From: an uncultured Cytophagaceae bacterium
Lineage (GTDB): Bacteria; Bacteroidota; Bacteroidia; Cytophagales; Spirosomataceae
DNA: 6,765 nucleotides
NCBI GenBank assembly: GCA_903960725.1
Contig: CAJCBY010000034.1
Coordinates: 1-6,765, forward strand
Direction: 5' to 3'
Below, one piece after another: positions 1-6,117 of the stretch. Each line of letters opens with the position of its first letter. The stretch's first letter is position 1. The notes under the pieces were generated by a model, which ran no database searches, had not been told where the DNA came from, and saw nothing but the letters and a program-made list of their open reading frames with translations. Position numbers and translations under genes: made by a program.

Positions 1-171
1 AGGCAAACGCCAGTCTTCGTATTTATCTAGTTTATTGTTCTTGTTTAAGTCTTTAAAGGACAACTTCCCTACTTTTAAAGTTGGCGTTTTCATAGCGACT
101 ATGACGGGTTGCGTTTGGGCTAGTAGTGAACTAGAGGCAAAAAGCAAGGCAATAAGCACACGAGATTTCAT
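1..171 (-). CDS. Exported glycoside hydrolase family 3 (beta-glucosidase-like), N-terminal fragment
   Basis: This gene is cut by the left window edge; only its first 57 codons are visible, reading leftward from an ATG at 171. Residues 1-18 form a Sec signal peptide (MKSR, then a leucine/alanine-rich core ending LLA before Gln19). Residues 41-57 read DLNKNNKLDKYEDWRLP, a segment I recognise from the start of the mature part of many Bacteroidota GH3 enzymes (BglX-like), where it precedes the RxxDLLxxMTLEEK region. Residues 41-52 also match an EF-hand-type calcium loop: D41, N43, N45, D49 and E52 occupy positions 1, 3, 5, 9 and 12. The expected enzyme would be periplasmic or surface-exposed and would release terminal sugars from oligosaccharides. 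The catalytic domains lie outside the window, so substrate and family rest on this short stretch. It is divergent from the gene at 225, with a 53-bp gap that must hold both promoters. Confidence 0.72.
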   Translation of the reverse strand, partial: MKSRVLIALLFASSSLLAQTQPVIVAMKTPTLKVGKLSFKDLNKNNKLDKYEDWRLP

Positions 172-224
172 AGGTTTTTTCTTTCTTTGTATAGGAAAGC
201 AAATCAATAGTCATTTCTAATCAC

Positions 225-872
225 ATGAAAGATCCGAATGTAGACCAATTCATACAAAGTGCCGACAAGTGGTCAGCGGAGATGGCCTTTTTGCGCCGCA
301 TTTTGCTTGATTGTTTGCTGGTGGAAACCTATAAGTGGAAGACGCCGGTATATATGGTTGGCTCGAAAAATATCATTGCGATCTCTAGTCTGAAAGACCA
401 TTGTGCTTTGAATTTTTTCAACGGTGCGTTATTGCAGGATGAGGCCGAGATGTTGATTAAACCCGGTGAGCATACGCAATTAGGTCGCTGGATGAAGTTC
501 AATTCGGTGGAACAGATTTTGGCCAAAGAAGAGCTCATTAAAGCCTACATCTTAGAAGCCATCGAGGTAGAGAAAATGGGTTTGAAAATGGAGAAGTCCA
601 CCGAAATCCCTCACCCGGAAGAATTAACGGCAATTTTTGATAAAAAACCTGCCTTAAAAACGGCCTTCGATAAACTTACCCCGGGCCGCCAGCGCGCCTA
701 TCTTCGATTTTTCACGGATGGAAAACAATCCGAAACGCGCACCTCGCGCATCGAGAAAAACGAGAAATACATCTTAAAAGGAATTGGAATAACGGACTGC
801 ATTTGTGGTTTGACGAAGCGAAAGCCGAGTTGCGATGGATCGCATAGAGCCATCGAAAATTTCAAGCGATGA
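225..872 (+). CDS. DUF1801/YdeI-type protein with C-terminal CDGSH iron-sulfur motif
   Basis: The protein has 215 residues and no signal peptide, so it is probably cytoplasmic. Residues about 15-110 resemble DUF1801: an ETYKWKTPVY segment at 34-43 and a CALNFFNGALL segment at 60-70. Residues about 140-180 carry the YdeI/OmpD-associated signature, with LTPGRQRAY at 151-159 and QSETRTSRIEK at 168-178. The end departs from plain YdeI proteins: C192-x-C194-x8-C203-D-G-S-H207 reproduces exactly the C-x-C-x2-(S/T)-x3-P-x-C-D-G-x-H ligand spacing of mitoNEET-type [2Fe-2S] CDGSH domains. From family knowledge, DUF1801 includes the frataxin-like iron chaperone Fra (YdhG) of Bacillus, so a role in iron or Fe-S handling is a reasonable inference, but no function is proven. 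The start is the first ATG after the divergent gap. The next gene follows after 59 bp on the same strand. Confidence 0.82.
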   Translation: MKDPNVDQFIQSADKWSAEMAFLRRILLDCLLVETYKWKTPVYMVGSKNIIAISSLKDHCALNFFNGALLQDEAEMLIKPGEHTQLGRWMKFNSVEQILAKEELIKAYILEAIEVEKMGLKMEKSTEIPHPEELTAIFDKKPALKTAFDKLTPGRQRAYLRFFTDGKQSETRTSRIEKNEKYILKGIGITDCICGLTKRKPSCDGSHRAIENFKR

Positions 873-902
873 CGCAAAGAAGTCGCAGAGACGGCGTTTT
901 TT
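871..902. repeat. Possible short intergenic repeat unit (GACGCAAAGAAGTCGCAGAG-type)
   Basis: Directly at the stop of the preceding gene lies GACGCAAAGAAGTCGCAGAG followed by ACGGCG and six Ts. The alternating CGCAAAG/CGCAGAG wording resembles a short sequence family that I recall recurring between genes in many bacterial genomes. The ACGC at 872-875 can pair with GCGT at 894-897 just before the T-run, giving at best a very weak terminator. There is only one copy in this window, so its repeat nature cannot be shown here. Confidence 0.25.
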
Positions 903-931
903 AAGACCATATTAACCCTCAATTTTGGCCC

Positions 932-1438
932 ATGAATTTTGGAGAACAATTAAAGGAAATCCGCACTACGAAAGGATTTACGCAAATCGAATTATCGGAA
1001 AAGAGTGGCGTCGCTTTACGCACCGTGCAACGCATGGAACGCAATGAGGGGAAACCTAGCTTGTATTCGATGAATGCGATTAGCGAAGTACTTGGTGTGA
1101 ACTTGACCTTGTTGTATGCTCCGGATGATGAAACTGAAAAACGAAATATCATGGAAAGTACAGACCAACAATTGTGGCAAATCGCGAAAAGCCGCGCTAA
1201 ATTTAAACGGAGTTTAGGTTCTTATTCACTCGTGATTCCATTTCTCTGGGTCATCTGGTATTTAACTATGCCCAGTAATTATAAATGGAATCACATTCCT
1301 TGGCCTATTTGGCCTATGTTTGGTTGGGGATTAGGTTTGGCGATTCAATACCTGAAGGCCTATGTCATTGTCGCCGATTCATTAGAACAGCAGGAATACG
1401 ACAAGTTGAAGGCAAAACTTAATACAAATAAGGAATAA
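932..1438 (+). CDS. XRE-family helix-turn-helix regulator with C-terminal two-transmembrane (2TM) domain
   Basis: The protein has 168 residues. Residues 1-62 form an HTH_3/Cro-CI DNA-binding domain: FGEQLKEIRTTKGFTQIELS (3-22), then the recognition region SGVALRTVQRMERNEGKPSL (25-44), then ISEVLGVNLTLLY (50-62). A polar linker follows. Two hydrophobic segments at about 97-113 and 124-146 flank a short loop; the WPIWPMFGWGLGLAIQYLKAY stretch (124-144) matches the conserved core of the 2TM domain common in Bacteroidota. The C-terminus is charged and probably cytoplasmic. The protein is therefore expected to be a DNA-binding regulator anchored in the inner membrane. Its targets are unknown. It follows the DUF1801-CDGSH gene by 59 bp on the same strand and may be partly co-transcribed with it. 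Its last 20 bp overlap the end of the convergent methyltransferase gene. Confidence 0.88.
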   Translation: MNFGEQLKEIRTTKGFTQIELSEKSGVALRTVQRMERNEGKPSLYSMNAISEVLGVNLTLLYAPDDETEKRNIMESTDQQLWQIAKSRAKFKRSLGSYSLVIPFLWVIWYLTMPSNYKWNHIPWPIWPMFGWGLGLAIQYLKAYVIVADSLEQQEYDKLKAKLNTNKE

Positions 1439-1988
1439 GCGCCTTAACCTTCTTTTGATATGCTTGGTATTCATCGCCAAAAACCGCTACCAGTTTTCGT
1501 TCCTCTAAACGGAAACCTATCAAGATATAGCTATACGAAATCAACAGGACAAGCAACATTTTTTGGGTTGGTACCAGCAAAAATAAGCCTAGGATTAAGA
1601 GAATAGTGGCCAAATAAAGCGGGTGCCTTACGTATTTATACATCCCAGAAAACACTAATTCGGGCTTTTTTTCCTTTTTTAGTCCTAAGAATTCTGCTCC
1701 ATCAAAAGCTTTGAATGCTAGATATAATAGAACTAGCCCTGTGGGAATTAAAATGTATCCAATTGGGCTTAGCCAAATAAGCGATAGTAAATAAGGATCT
1801 GGAAGAAAAACGCTTAGGTATAAAAGGGGGATTAAACCCGCAACGGCAATAAAATTATACAAAATTCTGTAATTTGAGAATAGGGCAGGAACTCGTTTCT
1901 CAACGTATATTTTTACCTGATTAGCGGCCAGGAAACTATGGATAAAAAAATACACTATCCAGGCTAAACCTAATAGGACGATCTCCAT
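1419..1988 (-). CDS. Integral-membrane methyltransferase, isoprenylcysteine carboxyl methyltransferase/phospholipid methyltransferase type
   Basis: The protein has 189 residues and about five hydrophobic segments (roughly 2-21, 42-62, 72-92, 125-139 and 143-160). The diagnostic region is C-terminal: G115-x-Y117-x-Y-x-R121-H122-P123-L-Y125, followed by E162-E163-R164 and FGDEYQAY (170-177). In the ICMT/PEMT superfamily these residues build the S-adenosylmethionine pocket at the membrane face. The N-terminal half, with an H17-S18 pair and a YRILYN segment at 40-45, also resembles the NnrU/MddA branch. The protein is therefore a SAM-dependent methyltransferase acting on a lipid or other hydrophobic substrate; which one cannot be decided here. 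The start ATG at 1988 lies about 20 bp from a clear promoter, which supports it. It converges on the XRE-2TM gene with overlapping ends and is divergent from the cluster starting at 2109. Confidence 0.85.
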   Translation of the reverse strand: MEIVLLGLAWIVYFFIHSFLAANQVKIYVEKRVPALFSNYRILYNFIAVAGLIPLLYLSVFLPDPYLLSLIWLSPIGYILIPTGLVLLYLAFKAFDGAEFLGLKKEKKPELVFSGMYKYVRHPLYLATILLILGLFLLVPTQKMLLVLLISYSYILIGFRLEERKLVAVFGDEYQAYQKKVKALIPYLY

Positions 1989-2007
1989 TTTGATTTTTGA
2001 TTAGGAA

Positions 2008-2038
2008 CAAATCTACCTCAATTAATTTAGTGTGTCAA
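2008..2038 (-). promoter_or_regulatory. Bacteroidota-type promoter for the membrane methyltransferase gene
   Basis: Read on the minus strand, TAGATTTG (plus positions 2008-2015) matches the Bacteroidota -7 consensus TAnnTTTG in full. A TTG (plus 2036-2038, inside GTTGACA) stands 20 nt upstream, where the -33 element is expected. Transcription would start a few bases downstream, leaving a leader of roughly 15 nt before the ATG at 1988. This is the best promoter match found in the window. Confidence 0.6.
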
Positions 2039-2108
2039 CATCATTCATTTCGGTCAGGATATGAATAGCTAATTATTTTTCTAACTTATGTTTCTAAACC
2101 TATGAAAT

Positions 2109-3026
2109 ATGAAAAAAATAGCGATTCTCTTGCTGGGATTCAGCCTGTCACTTTCTGCGCAGATACCTGCCGGCAAGAAAGTAATTTCTTCGTTGTATGT
2201 GTATGATGTAGCCTCTGGTAAATCGGAATTAATCCTCACAGAAAAGCGCCATTTCGAAGCACCTAACTGGTCTAGAGACGGTAAATTTCTGCTGATTAAT
2301 GCCTATGGTAAACTCGAAAAAATCTCTCCCAAAGGAGAAAAGCTAGGCGAGTTAAATACCGGTTCTGTCATGAAATCGAACAACGATCACGGCTATTCTT
2401 TTGATGGAAAAACCTTATTTATTTCCAGCGGGAAGCCTGAAATTAAAGGAGGTTCGTCCTTTATTTACAAAGTAGGCGCAGAAGGCGGAGAGCCAGTTCA
2501 GCTTACCCCATTAACCCCTTCTTATTGGCACGGCGTTTCGCCAGACATGAAAACGATGGTGTATTGCGCCTCCAGAAACGGCAACTTTGATATCTATGCC
2601 ATGTCCACAAATGGAGGCGAGGAAATGCGGTTGACTACCAATGAAAGTTTAGATGATGGTCCAGAATATTCGCCGGATGGGAAATATATTTACATTAATT
2701 CGTACCGATCTGGGATGATGCAGATTTGGCGAATGAAAGCAGATGGATCAGAGCCAGAGCAGATGACTTTTGATGCGTATTCGAATTGGTTTGCGCACAT
2801 TGCGCCTAACAATAAAGTGGCGACGATTATTACGTATGTAGAGGACCAAAAGCAGGGCCACCCCTTTGGACATCAAGTAAAACTTCGGCTGTTAGATTTG
2901 AAAACGAAAAAGGTGAAAGATTTAACGGAGGCCTTTTATGGAGGACAGGGAACCATCAATGTGCCTTCATGGAGTCCAGATGGCAAGAAATTCGCCTATG
3001 TGCGGTATGCTTTGGAAGATTTGTAA
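2109..3026 (+). CDS. Exported PD40/TolB-like six-bladed beta-propeller protein
   Basis: The protein has 305 residues. Residues 1-17 are a Sec signal peptide (MKK, hydrophobic core, SLSA before Gln18), and there is no lipobox cysteine. Six WD40-like (PD40) blade motifs follow at regular spacing: APNWSRDGKFLLI (51-63), HGYSFDGKTLFIS (94-106), WHGVSPDMKTMVY (140-152), GPEYSPDGKYIYI (184-196), FAHIAPNNKVATI (228-240) and VPSWSPDGKKFAY (285-297). The fifth is degenerate. This predicts one complete six-bladed propeller filling the whole mature chain, with no attached peptidase or hydrolase domain, unlike DPP-type proteins. It is therefore more likely a binding or scaffold protein than an enzyme, although some propellers of this size do catalyse reactions. 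It is the first gene of a same-strand cluster with an oxidoreductase (33 bp downstream) and a sulfatase. Its start is the ATG giving the signal peptide; an ATG at 2102 is out of frame. Confidence 0.85.
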   Translation: MKKIAILLLGFSLSLSAQIPAGKKVISSLYVYDVASGKSELILTEKRHFEAPNWSRDGKFLLINAYGKLEKISPKGEKLGELNTGSVMKSNNDHGYSFDGKTLFISSGKPEIKGGSSFIYKVGAEGGEPVQLTPLTPSYWHGVSPDMKTMVYCASRNGNFDIYAMSTNGGEEMRLTTNESLDDGPEYSPDGKYIYINSYRSGMMQIWRMKADGSEPEQMTFDAYSNWFAHIAPNNKVATIITYVEDQKQGHPFGHQVKLRLLDLKTKKVKDLTEAFYGGQGTINVPSWSPDGKKFAYVRYALEDL

Positions 3027-3059
3027 AAAGGCAGTAAATTCACAAAAAACCTATTGGAT

Positions 3060-4460
3060 ATGAACAAAGATAGTCAAGCTTCCAGACGGAAGTTTTTACA
3101 ACAAATTGGGGCAACTAGCCTCGTAGCAGCCTCCTCATCCTTCGCCTCTTTAGGCGCTCAACAAAAAGCAGAGGAACGCATTTTAACCTATGAAAAACGC
3201 ATCTCGGTGGGCGAAAAAATTCGCTTAGGAGTGATTGGTTTTGGGGTACAGGGTCACTTTGACTTGGCTTCAGCACTGAAAGTTCCAGGCGTTGAATTAG
3301 CCGGAATCTGTGATTTATACACAGGACGCATCGAAAACGCGAAGGAATTATACGGGAAGGATTTATACACGACGCGTAATTACAAGGAATTATTAGACCG
3401 TTCGGACATCGACGCGGTGATCATCGCGACGCACGATGTGTGGCATTCGCGAATAACGATCGACGCTTTGGCAAAAGGCAAACACGTCTACATCGAAAAA
3501 CCGATGGTCTACAAAATAGACGAAGGCCCTAAGGTGATCGCAGCCCAAAAGAAATATGGCAAAGTCCTACAAGTAGGTTCTCAGCGCGTGAGTAGCATCG
3601 GCTTAGCGAAAGCGAAAGAAATGTTAGCGGCGGGAGAGATCGGAAAGCTAAATATGGTGAACGCGGTTTATGATCGCCAAAGCTCCATCGGCGCTTGGCA
3701 GTATACCATCCCTAAAGATGCAGATGCGTCTACTTGCGATTGGAATCGCTTCATCGAGGCAACCGCGAAAATGGAATTTGATGCGAAGAAATTCTTCTGG
3801 TGGCGTGCCTTTAAAGAGGTGGGAACTGGTGTAGCGGGTGATTTATTCATCCACTTGTTGTCAGGAACGCACTTTATGACAAATTCGAAGGGTCCAGAAA
3901 CGATCTTCTCGACAGGTCAATTCAGTCATTGGAATGATGGTCGTAACTTGCCAGATGTGATGTCAGGTGTGATGCAATACGGCAATACGGCGGAGCATCC
4001 AGCTTTCCAATTAACACTCCAAGTGAACTTTGTCAGCGGAACAGGCGGACAAGAAGTAATTCGTTTAATCGGTTCAGAAGGGGTGATGGATGTGAAAGGA
4101 AATACGATTTCTGTGAAGCACAGCATTATGCCAGAAGCTCCAGGCTTTGGCGGTTATGATTCAGTATTTACGCTACCTAAGAGTATGCAAGAAGAAATGA
4201 CCCGCGATTACAATGCAAAATGGACTGACGCACAACGCAAGCGCCCTACGAAAGAGGATGTTATTTTCAGAGCGCCTGCAGGATATGACGAGCATGTGGA
4301 TCACTTTACACACTTCTTCGATGCGATTCGCAACGGAACTTCCGTGGTGGAAGACGCGGCTTTTGGATTTAGAGCAGCGGCGCCAGCTTTGGCTTGTAAC
4401 GAAAGTTATTTCCAAAAGAAAATCATTCAATGGGATCCAGTGAATATGAAATTAAAGTAA
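3060..4460 (+). CDS. Tat-exported Gfo/Idh/MocA-family NAD(P)-dependent oxidoreductase
   Basis: The protein has 466 residues from the ATG at 3060; an in-frame TTG at 3054 would add two residues and is less likely. Residues 8-34 are a twin-arginine signal (SRRKFLQ at 8-14, then an Ala/Ser-rich core ending LGAQ). The Rossmann fold begins at about 54 with G60-F-G62-V-Q-G65 and the acidic D85 that ends the second strand. E146-K147-P148 is the conserved EKP motif, whose lysine is usually catalytic. D261 and H265 in GDLFIHLLSGTHF fit the conserved D-x3-H pair of the C-terminal alpha/beta domain. The family oxidises or reduces sugars and cyclitols, and some members carry out NAD-dependent glycoside chemistry. 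Tat export implies folding with the cofactor before reaching the periplasm. The EKP motif differs from the EVP-type site I recall for GH109, so a GalNAc-ase is not the first choice. The stop is 1 bp from the sulfatase start, which indicates an operon. Confidence 0.9.
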   Translation: MNKDSQASRRKFLQQIGATSLVAASSSFASLGAQQKAEERILTYEKRISVGEKIRLGVIGFGVQGHFDLASALKVPGVELAGICDLYTGRIENAKELYGKDLYTTRNYKELLDRSDIDAVIIATHDVWHSRITIDALAKGKHVYIEKPMVYKIDEGPKVIAAQKKYGKVLQVGSQRVSSIGLAKAKEMLAAGEIGKLNMVNAVYDRQSSIGAWQYTIPKDADASTCDWNRFIEATAKMEFDAKKFFWWRAFKEVGTGVAGDLFIHLLSGTHFMTNSKGPETIFSTGQFSHWNDGRNLPDVMSGVMQYGNTAEHPAFQLTLQVNFVSGTGGQEVIRLIGSEGVMDVKGNTISVKHSIMPEAPGFGGYDSVFTLPKSMQEEMTRDYNAKWTDAQRKRPTKEDVIFRAPAGYDEHVDHFTHFFDAIRNGTSVVEDAAFGFRAAAPALACNESYFQKKIIQWDPVNMKLK

Positions 4461-4461
4461 G

Positions 4462-6117
4462 ATGAAGAAAATAGTTGTTTGGGCGTTTTTAGTTGCGCTA
4501 AGTTATAGCCTAGTGGGTCAAAAACCTTCTGAAAGGCGCCCAAACATCATTTTCATCATGTCAGATGATCATGCCTACCAGGCCATTTCGGCCTATGATC
4601 AGCGACTTCTTTCGACCCCTAATATCGATCGCATTGCGAAAAGCGGGATACTGTTTACTAATGCTTCGGTGACTAATTCCATCTGTGCACCTAGTCGAGC
4701 AACCATCTTAACGGGAAAACATTCCCACCTAAATGGGAAGGTGGATAACCATTTTAAGTTCGATACCACGAACACTACTTTCCCTCAAATTTTACAAGCG
4801 AATGGCTACCAGACGGCGATGTTTGGTAAACTGCATTTTGGCAATAGTCCTAAGGGCTTCGATCAATTCAAAATTCTTCCTGACCAAGGCAATTATTACA
4901 ATCCTGATTTTATCACGAAGACGGAGGGGAATATTAAGGTCACGGGTTATGTGACCGACATCATTACGGACATGACGTTGGATTGGCTAAAAAAAGAACG
5001 TACTCCGGACAAGCCATTTATGCTGATGTATTTGCACAAGGCGCCGCATCGTTCCTGGCTAATGGCTGAAAGGCATTTGGACGAAATGACACAGAAAACG
5101 TATCTAGAACCAAAGACACTTTTCGATGATTATTCCGGTCGTACCTCCCCAGCCAAAGAGGCCGAAATGAACATCTTGACCAGCATGGGTTGGGCTGGAG
5201 ATAATAAGATTTACCCCGCCACGATGGACTCGTTAAAGATCCCAGAAATTGGTATTGATAAACGTCGTTTTGTGGCCGAAATGGGTCGACTAAACCCAAG
5301 CCAAAAAGCAAATTTTAACCGGGTGTATGATCGCATCAATGCGGAATTCATTAAGGCCTATCCGAGCATGACGGAGCAAGATAAAATGCGTTGGAAATTT
5401 CAGCGCTACATGCAGGACTACTTAGGAACCTTGCGAGCTGTCGACGAAAATGTGGGGCGTTTATTGGATTATTTGGAAGCAAATAATTTAATGGAAAATA
5501 CGATGATTGTTTACACCTCTGACCAGGGTTTTTACCTAGGCGAACATGGCTGGTTTGATAAGCGCTTTGTCTATGATGAATCGTTCAAAACACCTTTAAT
5601 GGTCTCCTGGCCGGGTCACATTAAGTCAGGCCAAAAATCAGATGCCTTAGTCCAAAACCTCGACTTCGCACAAACCTTCTTAGATGCTGCAGGTATTGCC
5701 GCTCCTAAAGACATGCAAGGGCAAAGCCTAATTCCTTTATTGACTGGCAAATCCTGGAAGCGTGATGCCGTGTATTACCATTATTATGAATATCCAGCCG
5801 AGCACATGGTGAATCGTCACTATGCGATTGTGACGAAAAAATACAAGTTGATTCATTATTATTTCCAAGCTGGGGAATGGGAATTGATAGATCGCGAGAA
5901 AGATCCTTTGGAACTGAAGAATGTTTATAATGATCCTGCCTATGCATCCATTCGCAAAACCTTGCACAAGCAATTAGATGACTTACGCTTGAAATACAAA
6001 GATAATACCGCTACTAGCGACGGCTATATTGATCGTTTTTTGAACGATGTGGCTGAGGGAAAAGTGTATGGCGTTCCGAAAGAAAAGGCCATCGAATTGA
6101 AGAAAAAAAGAAAATAA
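4462..6117 (+). CDS. Exported type I (formylglycine-dependent) sulfatase
   Basis: The protein has 551 residues with a Sec signal at 1-19 (MKKIVVWAFLVALSYSLVG) and no lipobox. The alkaline-phosphatase-like sulfatase fold opens with RPNIIFIMSDDH (26-37), whose D35 and D36 are calcium ligands. The signature C75-A-P-S-R79-A-T-I-L-T-G85 contains the cysteine that is converted to formylglycine. GKLHFG supplies K123 and H125, KAPH gives H196, and SDQG (D354, Q355) completes the metal site, followed by GEHGWFDKR with K367. A C-terminal subdomain with the EWELIDREKDPLELKNVYND segment is typical of the family. The enzyme hydrolyses sulfate esters, probably on a glycan. The overall wording resembles mucin-desulfating/GlcNAc-6-sulfatase-like proteins, but the substrate cannot be assigned. 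A Cys-type sulfatase needs a maturase (anSME or FGE); none lies in the window. It is co-transcribed with the oxidoreductase upstream and ends 1 bp before the terminator region. Confidence 0.94.
   Translation: MKKIVVWAFLVALSYSLVGQKPSERRPNIIFIMSDDHAYQAISAYDQRLLSTPNIDRIAKSGILFTNASVTNSICAPSRATILTGKHSHLNGKVDNHFKFDTTNTTFPQILQANGYQTAMFGKLHFGNSPKGFDQFKILPDQGNYYNPDFITKTEGNIKVTGYVTDIITDMTLDWLKKERTPDKPFMLMYLHKAPHRSWLMAERHLDEMTQKTYLEPKTLFDDYSGRTSPAKEAEMNILTSMGWAGDNKIYPATMDSLKIPEIGIDKRRFVAEMGRLNPSQKANFNRVYDRINAEFIKAYPSMTEQDKMRWKFQRYMQDYLGTLRAVDENVGRLLDYLEANNLMENTMIVYTSDQGFYLGEHGWFDKRFVYDESFKTPLMVSWPGHIKSGQKSDALVQNLDFAQTFLDAAGIAAPKDMQGQSLIPLLTGKSWKRDAVYYHYYEYPAEHMVNRHYAIVTKKYKLIHYYFQAGEWELIDREKDPLELKNVYNDPAYASIRKTLHKQLDDLRLKYKDNTATSDGYIDRFLNDVAEGKVYGVPKEKAIELKKKRK

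Noticed and set aside
182..207. Possible -7 elements TTTCTTTG (plus, 182-189) and TTGATTTG (minus, 200-207) in the gap between the GH3-type and DUF1801 genes
   Set aside because: Each departs from TAnnTTTG at the conserved A, and no -33 partner was found at the right distance.
35..220. Plus-strand open frame of 61 codons at the left edge
   Set aside because: It lies antisense to the signal peptide and DLNKN segment of the minus-strand GH3-type gene, has no recognisable motif, and is explained as a shadow frame.
2043..2066. Inverted repeat ATTCAT/ATGAAT with a 12-bp spacer between the divergent genes at 1988 and 2109
   Set aside because: Six-base arms in AT-rich DNA are expected by chance, and no regulator is known to bind here.
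2087..2094. TATGTTTC as a -7 element for the propeller-oxidoreductase-sulfatase cluster
   Set aside because: It lacks the final G, and no TTG or TTTG stands 19-23 nt upstream; it is plausible in position but too weak to annotate.
2102..2108. Upstream ATG at 2102 as the start of the propeller gene
   Set aside because: It is out of frame with the signal peptide and PD40 motifs; the ATG at 2109 gives a perfect Sec signal.
3060..4460. GH109 (NAD-dependent alpha-N-acetylgalactosaminidase) assignment for the oxidoreductase
   Set aside because: The Tat signal and fold would fit, but the active-site motif is EKP rather than the EVP type I associate with GH109, so a general Gfo/Idh/MocA call is safer.
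5018..5311. Minus-strand open frames inside the sulfatase and oxidoreductase genes
   Set aside because: They oppose strongly supported genes with intact catalytic motifs and show no family signature of their own.
2109..6117. Classical polysaccharide utilisation locus
   Set aside because: No SusC/SusD-like pair, hybrid two-component system or ECF sigma/anti-sigma pair is present in the window.
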